From: Paulinella micropora
Lineage: Eukaryota; Cercozoa; Imbricatea; Euglyphida; Paulinellidae
DNA: 64,000 nucleotides
Assembly: GCA_019918135.1 (NCBI GenBank)
Contig: WBZZ01003287.1
Location: forward strand, 31,001 to 95,000
Direction: 5' to 3'
Positions 19,343 to 28,391 of the stretch are shown piece after piece (position 1 is the first letter of the stretch; each line of letters begins with the position of its first letter). The notes under the pieces are model-generated. The model was not told the origin of the DNA and searched no databases. It saw only the letters and a program-made list of their open reading frames with translations. The position numbers and the translations under genes are program-made.

Positions 19343-21781
19343 ATGCAAGAGCCAGCCCCCAAGAAACTAAGGGTAGACGACACAAAATCGAAACATTATC
19401 GCGGCCTGATCATAGAGCAGCTACGGCTCAAGTTACAAAAGGCCAAGTCCGAAGCAGAGAGTCAGACTCTGACTGCAGAACGAGCTCAGGACACGTTCGA
19501 TGCCAAGAACAAGGCCAAGGCAGAGCTAGCTAGCCAACTTGAGCTCTACGAACACGAGCAAACCCAGCTGGAGGACCGGATAAACGCCTTGCAGAGCAAG
19601 CTCGAGCAGCGCCGAAATAGCCAGCGCGACCTAGCGGAGAAGCAAAGCAAGACCAAGGGCCTGCTGTCCAACCTCAACAAGAGCACCTCCCGGGCCGAAA
19701 AGAACCTGGTCAAAGCACAAGCCAAGCTCAAGGAAAAAACAAAAACGGTCAGGCAACTTGAGGACGAGCTGCACGAGGTACGGAGCGCTCCGTCCCTGCT
19801 GGATGTGCTCGTGCCCGAAGCCAGCCGCCTGAAGCTTTCTCAACTGACCAGCGCGCCGTCCCCGGCGGACGAAGCCCCGAGCCGCCCCGTGCTGCCCGCG
19901 ACCCCTGACGCGCTTGCTCGTGGAGGGGCAACGTGACGGCGGGGGCAGTATTGTTTTTTCCATCTACGAGTCCCTGCTGGCGTCGCTGCACACCGTCGCC
20001 AGCACTATTCTTACCCGAACCCAGCTGAGCCACGAGGAGGTAGCGCAGGTCATCCAGCGCGAAATTATCCCGCGCCTGGACTCTTTTACCCGCTGGCACG
20101 CGTCTACCGACACGCACATGACGTGCATCAAGGCCGCCATCGGCGTTTCGAGCGGGGGCAAGGCCTGGCTGCGGGCCGTCAGGACCCTGGTCCACAACCA
20201 AGACCTCGCCGCGGCCCTGAGCTACCCGTACGCGCAACTGCTGGCGCTCTGGGACCTCCGGGAGACGCTGCCGGACGGGGACGCGCTGCGCCTGTCGCTA
20301 GTGTCCGCGAAACGCCTGGCGGAAAAGGGCTTGTTCGATCATATCTACGGGAGGCTAGCGCAGTTTCTACAATTGTCCAACCAGCAGCAGTACCCCAGCG
20401 GCTTCGGCCTGCTGTTCTTTAGCCTGGACAGGCCCGGCGGGCGCCACGGCGCGACCTACCGGGCAGCGCGCGCCTTCGTCTATCCAGACTGTCTCATCTT
20501 CTGTTTGGCCGTCGGTTCGGAAGCACACGTCAGGGCCCTGCCACCCATCTCGCCCCTGCACCCCGTAGCGGGTGCGGCGGACCCCCCCGCCAACGCCAGA
20601 CCGCTGGCTGCAGGCGTCAGGCTCATGCTGCACCAGCGGAATCTGCGGTTCGTGACCCCCCCGAGCAGGCGCCCGGGTGCCAGCCCGAGCTCAGGCTGAA
20701 GCGCCTTGGGCCGTACGATGATTCAGAAGCACAGGGCGCGGACCTGCTGCTGCACGTGCCGCCGGGGTCCTGCAAGAGCTGGGTGGCCCTGCTGCGCGCT
20801 ACGGGGGTCTATGATTTAGACAGCAAGCAGGGCGGGCCCTTGGTGAATGCGGTCCGTGGCTCAGGCTCGGTTTCGCCGACGCCCTCGCCGATTTCCCTGC
20901 CAGGAACTCCTGGGACAGCCTGACGGGCAGCACCTCGGAGCGGCGCGCTCCCGGCGACGACGAACCGCTCGCTGGCTCACCCACGGGATCGGGCGGAGGG
21001 GCCGTGCCGCCCGCCCCGCCCCTGCTGCCCCCCTCCGAAGAGGGCCCCCCCTCCTCCGCGCCGCCCTTCCCCCGCCGGGCTAGCCGTGACGACCCCGCTA
21101 CACCCACCACGTGCACTGCCGCCCTTACCCAAGCCCCAGGCAGCAGCAGATCTGGGCATGTTAGGCACGGCCGTCTTCGTGTTACCTCGCAAGCTACCGC
21201 TACCCCCGAGGGCGAGCAGCGGCCCGCTGTCGCCGACGACAAGGCGCCCGCCTCCCCTGGACATCAAGGCCCTGAACCACCCACGGGCGCCTAGCACGGC
21301 GCCGCCCCGCCGCCGTCCCGATATGCTGTCCGGCGTGGCCTACCCGGCTGAGGGGGAGCCCCCCGCCCTGGAAGACGACGTGGTTGACAACGTTGATTTC
21401 GGGGGCCCCGCAGGACGCCAGGCCCCACAATTTCACAACAGGGTCGCGTCGGCGCCCCCCGTGCTGACCAGGCTCAGGAGCTCCACTTGCTACAGTATGC
21501 CCGAGCCCTGCAGGTCCGCGCACCACGGGGAAACTAGGAGCGAGCCGGGCTCGCCCAGACACAGCCTGCCCTTTGCCGCAGAAGACCTGCAGCACCAACT
21601 CCTGGAATTACAGAAAACCCCCACGCAGCCAAATAAAAGCTTTAGCTTGGAGTCCCCCGGCTTGTTGCAAGGCAGGCTGAGTTCGCGTCGCATTGTTCTG
21701 ACGCCTTGCTCCGACGGCTCGGTCAGCGAAGGTTCGCTGAATGGCTTTGAGGAAGAAACAACCAGCAATAAAAAAATATAG
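19343..21781 (+). pseudogene. long coiled-coil protein split by several frameshifts
   Basis: The ATG at 19343 follows a T-rich tract. Residues 1-140 form a long coiled coil (LRLKLQKAKSEAESQTL...LEDRINALQSKLEQRRN). Coding sense then moves to a second frame near 19914-19936 (GSIVFSIYESLLASLHTVAS...), back near a C run at 20656-20662 (continuing as QPELRLKRLGPYDDSEAQGA), to a third frame near 20905 (NSWDSLTGSTSERRAPGDD, Pro/Ser-rich) and again near 21086-21294 to the final frame, which ends at 21781 (SFSLESPGLLQGRLSSRR). Together it would be a protein of roughly 800 residues. At least one switch sits exactly on a homopolymer, so sequencing error is possible. No known family was recognised. Confidence 0.5.
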
Positions 21782-21982
21782 AGGCCGCACTTTCCGTCGC
21801 AAAGGAATAAATAAAAGCCGGCGGGCCGGCCAGACTAAGGCAAGCTTTTTTAATAATAAAAATCTTGGGGGGCGCGCGCGTTGTCTTTTTGGGGACCCAT
21901 AAGACAACCAAAAAAAAAGGTTGTGGCAAAAGCAAAAAAAACCCCCAAGAAGTTTTTTTTGTCTAGGTGAGCGAGCGTCTTT

Positions 21983-22498
21983 TCAAGGGTTTGGCACCAT
22001 CCTTTGCAACGACATCTTCTCCTCGAATTCAGCGAAGCGCCAGTGTTTGTGCAGCAACGTGTGCTGTTTCTGTAAGATGGCTAATCTCTTACTTTTTTCA
22101 AACAGGGAGCGCAGGTAGTCCTCGGCCGCAATCATGAGTGCGTACAGGGCTGATTTGTTGTACCTCTCGACCCTGCCCCCGATCTGCATAACTTGTCTGT
22201 ACAGGCGGCGGCGGAACGGCGCCCGCCGGAGTGCGAAGTGGTTCTGACTAAACTTTTGGGCCCTGTTGCACTCTGCGTTCAGCAGGCGGTAGCGCTTGAC
22301 CACTCTCTTCGGGCGTGGTTCAGGCTCTTCCTCGCGCTTTTGCTTTTGCTTTTTCTGTTTCTTGTCGCTCTTCTTGCTGTGAGTCTTGCTGTGCTGCTTG
22401 TGCCTTTTCTTGCTGGGCTCGTCAGCGGCCTTTTGGAGCCCCTCGCGCGCCTTCTTGCGTCTGCTCTTGCTCTCTTGGGCGTATTTCGTGCGGGCCAT
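21983..22498 (-). CDS. histone H3-like protein
   Basis: The 171-residue product starts MARTKYAQESKSRRKK, keeping the first five residues of eukaryotic H3. A very basic linker (KKRHKQHSKTHSKKSDKKQK) replaces the rest of the H3 tail. The fold region from about residue 85 aligns well: YRLLNAECNRAQKF for the alpha-N segment, LRRAPFRRRLYRQVMQ for the RKLPFQRLVREIAQ segment, SALYALMIAAEDYLRSLFE for alpha-2, and LLHKHWRFA at the alpha-3 position. It would pair with the H4-like protein of this block to package DNA. Eukaryotic H3 has about 135 residues; the extra length is in the basic linker. The frame is intact. MARTK suggests capture from a eukaryote, or convergent selection for tail recognition. 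Confidence 0.88.
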   Translation of the reverse strand: MARTKYAQESKSRRKKAREGLQKAADEPSKKRHKQHSKTHSKKSDKKQKKQKQKREEEPEPRPKRVVKRYRLLNAECNRAQKFSQNHFALRRAPFRRRLYRQVMQIGGRVERYNKSALYALMIAAEDYLRSLFEKSKRLAILQKQHTLLHKHWRFAEFEEKMSLQRMVPNP

Positions 22499-22559
22499 TC
22501 TTGTTTTGGGACCAGCGGCTTGTGGTTTAGGCTATTGCTGTGGATTCTAACCCAAAACA

Positions 22560-22980
22560 CTACGGAAGAACTGGGGCGACGGCCTCCCGCGGATGCGTTT
22601 TGTCGTCGCACCCCCCCCCCCCCCTCCCTACCCCTCTTCCCGTTTTTTTTACCACCCCCCTCCTTTGCATTTGCCCCCCCCCCCCCACCCTCCTTTCCCT
22701 CTTCCCGTTTTTTTTTCTCCCCGCCCCTCCCTTTCCTCTTCGCCCCCCCCTGCTCCCGCCCATTCCCCTTGCCTCTCCGCCCCCCCCCCCCACCACGCTC
22801 GCTTACACAAACCCCCGCCTTCTTTTTGCAGCAGGTAGGGGGGGGGGGTACCGGAGAGGCAAGGAAATGGGCGGGGAGCAGGGGGGGGGGGGGCGGCTTG
22901 TCTGCACCCCCCCCCCCCCTCTTTGCTCTGCTTCTTGTTTACCAGCTTCCCGGGGGATAAAGAAGAGGCGGCGAGGGGAG
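22560..22980. repeat. C-run and G-run spacer at the right edge of the GC-rich block
   Basis: Repeated C runs (22610-22624, 22674-22686, 22782-22792, 22906-22918) and G runs (22838-22848, 22880-22892) alternate with CTTCCC tracts. No gene is supported. Base composition falls sharply after about 23050, so this is close to the end of the GC-rich block. Confidence 0.6.
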
Positions 22981-23102
22981 GCGGCGGCCCACGCTGGGAA
23001 CCTAAGAAACGACGTCCCCGTGTGAGACAGGTCAGTGAAAATTCACTCTGTTGCCTGTGTGGCAAAGCAGAAAGAAATCACCCTAGTGATGTGGACTCCA
23101 AA

Positions 23103-23339
23103 TGTAATGCCCCCAACGATAGCTCGTAAAAAGTCGGTAATACAACCAAACACAGTCCTCAAGAATGAGAATGATGTCTCGTTGTATTAGCTCAGTGAAG
23201 CCAAAAAGGAAAACGGCAACAGACCAGGAATAAAATGGCATCAGGTCCAATCCGGACAAATAATACTGAAAAACAAGCTGGTGCACCTGTCACCAGGAAA
23301 AGGTATTTTTTACCGGCTATCCGGGGGGTGATGCCTACA
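23103..23339 (+). repeat. dispersed ~240-bp repeat, copy A
   Basis: Begins TGTAATGCCCCCAACGAT and ends GGTGATGCCTACA. It is near-identical to copy C at 48231-48474 (same orientation) and is a more diverged homologue of the inverted copy B at 23623-23841. The TGTA...TACA ends recall a small LTR or MITE. No target duplication was convincing for this copy. Confidence 0.8.
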
Positions 23340-23622
23340 AATATCTCTTCCTTTTCTTTTTTATTTTTTCGTCCATATCAAAAATTAAATAAGTAGAATA
23401 AATTGTATTTACATTATATGCGTAGTATAGTTTTGATTAATGGTCCAAGCCTTCTAAAATTTTAAGTAGGAGTTCAAATATCGTTAAGTCAAACCTATAG
23501 CCCGCATCCTTTTTTTTGCTTATAAATCTAATATAACCTTCGTATTTTTTTCTCGCTTTGAATTTCTTGTTTTCTATGTGTATGAGCATGGATACCATGT
23601 GGTATCCATAATTATTAACATT

Positions 23623-23841
23623 TGTGGACATCACCCCCCGAATTATCCGGTAAAAACTTATTTATAGATTTCGTCTGGCCGGACACGTCTGAAATGCCAA
23701 TTTGATCCTGGTCTTTTGGCTGCTTTTTGTCTTTGCGTCACTGAGTTAATATAACGAGAAATCATTCTCTTTTTTGAGGACTGTGTTTGGTTATATTACC
23801 GACTTACTCTTCCATTGAGCTATCGTTGGGGATAGTACACA
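23623..23841 (-). repeat. dispersed ~240-bp repeat, copy B (inverted, diverged)
   Basis: The reverse complement runs from TGTGTACTATCCCCAACGAT to GGGGGGTGATGTCCACA and aligns along its length with copies A and C. It lies just inside one end of the 2.3 kb insertion. AATG flanks it on both sides, a possible 4-bp target duplication. Confidence 0.7.
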
Positions 23842-25331
23842 TTCCTCATCAGAAAAAAATAATAGAATTATCAAATTTTATTAATATTATTATTAAACTT
23901 TGGTTTCCGGTCCCAAAACTAAAAAAAAAAAATATTTAAAAAAGTCAGAAGGCGCTGCCTTAGTGTCTGAGTGCCCCCGCCCCAAGGTCATTTTTACCTC
24001 TCATACCATATGATTATCGTCGTTTGAGCGATTTCAAACAAATATTAATTCAAGGAAATATTATGTTAGATTTTAAATGTACCCATGTGGAACAATATCC
24101 ACTGGGGTCATAATATGCACCCTCAAATTTTCTTCTGATCATTTTCTACATAAATTCTAATATTTTCGGTTGAACTTATTATGAACCTTCAAAACAGCAA
24201 ACAAGATATTTTAAAAAGTGACAGTTTTCGATGATGTGAATACACAAATAACAAAGCTCTATTTACTACTATCTAGTTTGCTATGCTTGCGTCAGGGAGT
24301 GTGAGCAACAAATAGCTACAAAACAAAGTGAAATGTGTGATGTTTTATCAACCTATCACTGCCCCCAAGAAGCTCTTGTGCATACATAAGAAAAACATAT
24401 ATATTTATCAGAAAAAATAAATTTTCAATTACAGATAATTATGAAAACATGTTTGAAGTTAAGTGTTGCAGACTAGCAACAAAACGAAAGGGCAGGAACA
24501 CATATATTTCATTCGAAACAAATGATCGAATTCATGTGAACGCAGTAAAAAAATTCACATTTATGAAAGAATAATGAATTGTATAATAATGAAATGTTTT
24601 GCATGTTGTGAGCAAGCCACAAAGCAGTGAAATTTAATAACAGTTTTGAAATATCACGAAAAACAAAAAAGCAAAGCATGCTGCCTTATGTGAATTGATG
24701 AACTTAGAAAAACTAATTTTGGTTAAATACTTCGAAATTTTTAATAAAAAGAATGATGATTGCTTTGTATTTTTGTGAGATCTTGGAAATTGTTTCTGTG
24801 AAAAGTAATGATGGTGCACAAGAACAACGGACTCAAAATCGATGCATGAAAGAATATCTGAAAAAAAAAGTATATTATGGATAAAATACAAAAAAACTGA
24901 AAAAGGCACGTGTAAAGGAAGCAGGAAAAACACTCGAAATTCATGGCTTTGTAACTAAAGTTCTCTGCACATAAAGCAAGCAAGGCAAAATGGATGATAA
25001 TGATAGACTGAGCAGTATGCATGAATGTTCATGTAAACTGGCAACACAACAAAAATGTTTACTTCTGAAGAAATCTGTAAATTTGTGTGTTATGTAAGAA
25101 TGTTTGTAAATGCATGTCTGGATTATGTCTTTGCATGGCTCTTCCAGAGTAGGCAAATATATATGTGTCCTCACACTTCTATGCTTTCCTTTTATTGTGT
25201 TATTTGTATGTCAGTTTTATGAAATGAAAAGCTGTAGTTTCTGAAGTATAAACTGTATTATCTCACATCTCTCCGCTCCAAAAACTCAAAAATTTTCAGA
25301 CATAAGTCACTTCTAGTGCCTTTTTTTTCTT
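23842..25331. other. AT-rich non-coding interior of the insertion
   Basis: No frame with protein character, tRNA or clear repeat is seen over about 1.5 kb. It resembles in composition the segment at 41.6-43.2 kb that interrupts the polymerase gene. Confidence 0.4.
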
Positions 25332-25853
25332 TTGTTCTGTTCTCCTCTCCTTTTTTCTAGAATAATCAAATCTAAATATCTATCACTGTTGCTTGCTAAC
25401 TACAGGAAGGCTGTCTTCTATCTCTCATGGCATATCTCTCTTGCTGAATCTACCAAACCCAAGGGAAATTTTGTTCCTAAAAGCGATTACTTAGATTTCT
25501 GTTTCAACAACAGATTTTTTCAAAATTTTCAAAGCATCACAACCATAATTATTTATATTTCGAATTCCCAAACTCACTCCTCACCAAAGTATTTAGAAGT
25601 TATTAAAATAGTGGCAGAAGCAATCAACCACATCAATCTTGGAGCAAAAAAAAAATTCTGCGGCACATTTCCGTGGAAAAAATGCAGTGGGAGGGTTCGT
25701 CCTTTTATTAAAAAAAATAATAACTTCAACACAAAAAAATATAGAGAAATTTTAAGGGTCGCTTCCTTGAGACTTTCTCAATGGATGACTGTAGTTTATT
25801 TCATGACAACGCCTCCGGTTAGAACGAATTTTTTTTTGAAAACCTGTCACTGA
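25332..25853 (+). CDS. unidentified frame inside the insertion, 173 aa
   Basis: The frame is open for 173 codons and contains basic and aromatic segments (WKKCSGRVRPFIKK, RVASLRLSQWMTVVYF). No transposase motif was recognised. In this AT-rich DNA a chance frame of that length is possible. If the insertion is a DNA transposon, this would be the only candidate for a degraded transposase. Confidence 0.2.
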   Translation: MFCSPLLFSRIIKSKYLSLLLANYRKAVFYLSWHISLAESTKPKGNFVPKSDYLDFCFNNRFFQNFQSITTIIIYISNSQTHSSPKYLEVIKIVAEAINHINLGAKKKFCGTFPWKKCSGRVRPFIKKNNNFNTKKYREILRVASLRLSQWMTVVYFMTTPPVRTNFFLKTCH

Positions 25854-26914
25854 AAAATAGATACCATATGGTGACAGCGGATACCACATGGTATCACCAT
25901 GAGCATAGACATTATGTTCTCTGGTTGAATGTCTTCACGCTTTAGCTGTTCTTTCGTTTTTTTCTCTTTAATAACTTCTTTAGTTTGCTCTTTCATATCT
26001 TTTTCTTCGTCAATCGGTTTAATAAAATCAGTTTTCAATAAATGTCTTGGACTTACTAACTCATCGTTATTTAATATGATTTTAAACCCCTTCCGCCCCT
26101 TGACTTTATAAATAATCTTGCTGAAAGTTTTATCACCTTTGGAGAAAACATTTCTTTTGTTTTCTTTTCTTACACTATCACCGACATTGAATTCGTCTAT
26201 TAAATGATCACGAGTGATTTTCTGGGTATTTTTGTCTCTCCCAAAAAACACATCCACCGGTTTAGCCTGAATTCCTCCATGAACTTTATGATTATAAACA
26301 TCTACTAAGTCCTGAATATAACTAATCCAATCAAAATTACGATTGGTTTCAAATAAAAGGTCAAGCCATCTCCTAATACTTCGTATCATTCTATCAACAA
26401 CCGCAAGTGCTCTGTGGTCGCCAACTTCAGCGACATCGTGTTTAATTCCATTTTCAATAAAATATTCTCGGGTCGCTCCTTTATATTCTCCCCCGCTGTC
26501 GGTAGTGATCGATTTCGGTTTATATTTGATTGATTTCAAAGCATAATAAACTTCTTTCGCTGTTTTATTTTTTAATGAAATAATTATTAAATATCGGCTA
26601 TGACAATCAATCCAAACAAGCATCCAAGCTTAGCCCTTATTTCCTTTCTTATCTTTTATCTTACTCATATCTGCTAAGTCAAGAAAGACTTGGTCTAATG
26701 GTTTATCAACCCATATCGTGTTCCATATTTTTGGGTTCTTTTTCTGGTGGTGTATTTCAAGGGCTTCTTCTTCTTTTGTTTTAACTACTTCTCCCGTAGG
26801 TGTGTCTTCTAGTTGACTATCAGCATTCTGTGTATTAATAATTGTATGTTTATGGTCTAAATCAGGCATTAGTATTTGATTACGGCTAAAAGTTTATCTT
26901 TATATTTTATTCGT

Positions 26915-27124
26915 TCATTTTTCATAATTAAAACAAAACATTGAACAAAATTCGTACGTATGAAAATCATCAAAACTATCATCTACTGCTATCATATGTC
27001 TATTACCAAGACATAGGCTCATTCCACACACATAGCAATGATAATAGTAAGGTAATTTATCGCTACATATAAAAGATTGAATATAAATACGAACATCAAG
27101 AGGTAAATCTTTTATCTTATCCAT
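26915..27124 (-). CDS. small Cys-rich protein with F-box-like start
   Basis: The ATG at 27124 is chosen because it directly follows the hairpin at 27131-27152. The 69-residue product begins MDKIKDLPLDVRIYIQSF, reminiscent of the LPxDVxxxI start of F-box and ankyrin-type viral proteins. It then has cysteine pairs (CYVCGMSLC and CSMFC) that could form a zinc site. Its function is unknown. It is divergent from the DUF5754-like gene at 27238. Confidence 0.5.
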   Translation of the reverse strand: MDKIKDLPLDVRIYIQSFICSDKLPYYYHCYVCGMSLCLGNRHMIAVDDSFDDFHTYEFCSMFCFNYEK

Positions 27125-27130
27125 TATATA

Positions 27131-27152
27131 CAAAGATTTTAAAAAATCTTTG
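27131..27152 (-). promoter_or_regulatory. hairpin directly upstream of the ATG at 27124
   Basis: CAAAGATTTT pairs with AAAATCTTTG. It ends six bases before the start codon, and its mirror partner at 27209-27230 serves the divergent gene. Confidence 0.6.
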
Positions 27153-27208
27153 AGCAAAAAAATCGTTTTTGTGAGCGAAGCGTCACAACACACCTTCGGT
27201 GTTTGTGT

Positions 27209-27230
27209 GAAACTTTTTCTAAAAAGTTTC
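27209..27230 (+). promoter_or_regulatory. hairpin directly upstream of the ATG at 27238
   Basis: GAAACTTTTT pairs with AAAAAGTTTC. The same hairpin recurs at 32963-32985 before another start codon. Confidence 0.6.
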
Positions 27231-27237
27231 TATATCA

Positions 27238-27494
27238 ATGAGATTTTCAAAGTCTAATAAAAAAAACAAAAAATATAAAGTCATTACTCCAAAAGGTAAG
27301 ACAATTCATTTCGGACACTTAAAATATCAGCACTATAGAGACCGCATGGGACTATATTCACATTTAGACCATTTAGACAAAGAAAGGAGAAAAACTATAG
27401 AGCAAGAGCAAAAGCAATACGAAATTCAAAAGGAGAATTAACTCATAATAATCCAGAATATAGTAATTATTATTCTTATCATTTCCTTCGGTGA
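27238..27494 (+). pseudogene. DUF5754-like small viral protein with a one-base deletion
   Basis: The start reads KKYKVITPKGKTIHFGHLKY and continues GLYSHLDHLDKERR, matching the TPKGKTIHFG...HLDxERRxxY pattern of a small protein widespread in giant viruses, virophages and polinton-like viruses (DUF5754-like, from memory). After KERRK the frame is lost at an A run (27390s), but the next frame gives YRARAKAIRNSKGEL then NNPEYSNYYSYHFL, the expected conserved end. The function of the family is unknown. The first frame stops at 27441. Confidence 0.65.
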
Positions 27495-27527
27495 TGATAT
27501 TACATCGCATATACTTCAACGGCGGAC

Positions 27528-27580
27528 GATGTTTTAGAATAAGTGAGAGTGCGAAGCACGAAACGCAATTCTAAAATATC
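27528..27580. promoter_or_regulatory. large cruciform element (GATG...TATC type)
   Basis: The outer arms are GATGTTTTAGAAT and ATTCTAAAATATC, with inner hairpin GTGCGAAGCAC. It lies between two convergent genes. Confidence 0.7.
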
Positions 27581-28122
27581 TAAAACATCAAAAACATCTT
27601 TGAGACATCATCATTATTTTTTTCTTTCTTTGCACCACCAGAGGATTGATCATACACTTTTACACTTACACTGCTTGATTTTTTACCCTTACTTTTCTTT
27701 ACAAGCTTTTCCTCCTCACTTTCTTCACTTTCGCTTTCACTTTCTTCACTCTCCTCAGACTCAGGCTCAGGTTTCTTACTCTTCTTCTTTTCTCTCTTAG
27801 TTTCCGTTTTCTTTCTTCTTATCTTCATTTTAGCCATCTTTTCAGCAATGATATCTGTAAAATCACATTCAACCTCATCTTCTTCGCTTTCGCTCTGCTC
27901 CTTTGGGCTATCATTATCTTGTTTATTAATAATATCTTTAGCCAATTTCTTTTCTTCAATTTGTTTTATTCGCTCCTCCATATCATCGTCTTCTTGCTTC
28001 ACCGCATTTCGGTATTGTGCCAAAACATTTTTAGCATGTTCCATCTTTCGTTGTTTCGCTTTCGCTTTTATTCCTTCCACAGCACTACTCCAATTCTTAC
28101 GACTTGCTTCGGGAGACGGCAT
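27580..28122 (-). CDS. acidic, Ser/Glu-rich protein, 180 aa
   Basis: The ATG at 28122 is chosen over an in-frame upstream one because it immediately follows a hairpin arm (ATTCTAAAATG). The protein starts MPSPEASRKNWSSAVEGIKA, then has a charged helical part (DDDMEERIKQIEEKKLAKD), a Ser/Glu repeat (EPESEESEESESESEESEE) and a basic end. It looks intrinsically disordered. Similar small acidic proteins occur in polinton-like viruses, but no specific family is recognised. The frame is intact. Confidence 0.5.
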   Translation of the reverse strand: MPSPEASRKNWSSAVEGIKAKAKQRKMEHAKNVLAQYRNAVKQEDDDMEERIKQIEEKKLAKDIINKQDNDSPKEQSESEEDEVECDFTDIIAEKMAKMKIRRKKTETKREKKKSKKPEPESEESEESESESEESEEEKLVKKSKGKKSSSVSVKVYDQSSGGAKKEKNNDDVSKMFLMF

Positions 28123-28188
28123 TTTAGAATGTTGTTGTATCAACGATTACGCTTCGTGCTTCGCACTCTCGCTTATTCTAAAAAATAT
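28121..28188 (-). promoter_or_regulatory. cruciform element upstream of the acidic gene
   Basis: The outer arms are ATTTTAGAAT and ATTCTAAAAAATA, with inner GTGCTTCGCAC. One arm runs into the start codon at 28122. Confidence 0.55.
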
Positions 28189-28240
28189 TCTATACTAAGA
28201 TTATTATATTTTAGTATTTTTAAAATTAAATAATTAATTG

Positions 28241-28294
28241 ATATTTGACAATCTCACTTCGTGCTATCGCACTTTCGTTTATTGTCAAACATCG
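28241..28294. promoter_or_regulatory. large cruciform element (GATA...CATC type)
   Basis: The outer arms are GATATTTGACAAT and ATTGTCAAACATC, with inner hairpin GTGCTATCGCAC. Confidence 0.7.
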
Positions 28295-28334
28295 TTTTTA
28301 AAATAAAATTTAATTTTTTTATAATATAGGAAAA

Positions 28335-28383
28335 GATTTTCTAAACCAACGAAAGCTTAGCGAAAGTTGGAATTTAGAAAATC
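28335..28383 (+). promoter_or_regulatory. cruciform directly upstream of the fibre gene
   Basis: The outer arms are GATTTTCTAAA and TTTAGAAAATC, with inner CCAAC...GTTGG. It ends eight bases before the ATG at 28392. Confidence 0.7.
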
Positions 28384-28391
28384 AATATAAT

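Larger units (their letters stand above)
23597..25896. mobile_element. ~2.3 kb AT-rich insertion in the integrase gene with terminal inverted repeats
   Basis: In gene orientation the left join reads ATGCTCAT then GGTGATACCATGTGGTATCC, and the right join reads GGATACCACATGGTATCC then ATGCTCAT. That gives an 8-bp direct target duplication and roughly 18-bp near-palindromic inverted termini. Removing the segment joins the two integrase parts in register. Inside are copy B of the 240-bp repeat at one end and one frame at 25332-25853 (173 aa, no known motif). It is probably a non-autonomous DNA transposon; the 8-bp duplication would suit hAT-like elements, which is an inference. Confidence 0.72.
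23437..26869 (-). pseudogene. retroviral-type (rve) integrase of the polinton-like element, one in-frame TAA and split by an insertion
   Basis: From ATG at 26869 the N-terminal part leads to DQVFLDLADMSKIKDKKGNK; TAA at 26630-26632 then replaces an expected residue (Tyr would suit), and the same frame goes on with WIDCHSRYLIIISL. Catalytic positions are the Asp of FLDLADMS, the Asp of TTDSGGEYKG and, where Glu is usual, an Asp in AVVDRMIRSIRR. The region after VYNHKVHGGI carries a chromo-like part (RKGFKIILNNDELVSPRHLL). At about 25896 the frame is cut by a 2.3 kb insertion; the C-terminus resumes at about 23596 as HIENKKFKARKKYEGYIRF and ends at 23437. This is the integrase used by polintons and polinton-like viruses to enter the host genome. 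It sits at the left end of the element, as is common. Confidence 0.82.

Noticed and set aside
22923-23129. Small plus-strand protein with CCLCGKAE
   Set aside because: Its first half translates purine-rich spacer and its end runs into repeat copy A; only about 25 residues look protein-like.
23623-23841. tRNA-derived SINE or tRNA gene in the 240-bp repeat
   Set aside because: TAGCTCAATGG in copy B resembles an A box and CAACGA/TCGTTG could pair, but no B box, anticodon arm or T arm could be drawn, and the A box is lost in copies A and C.
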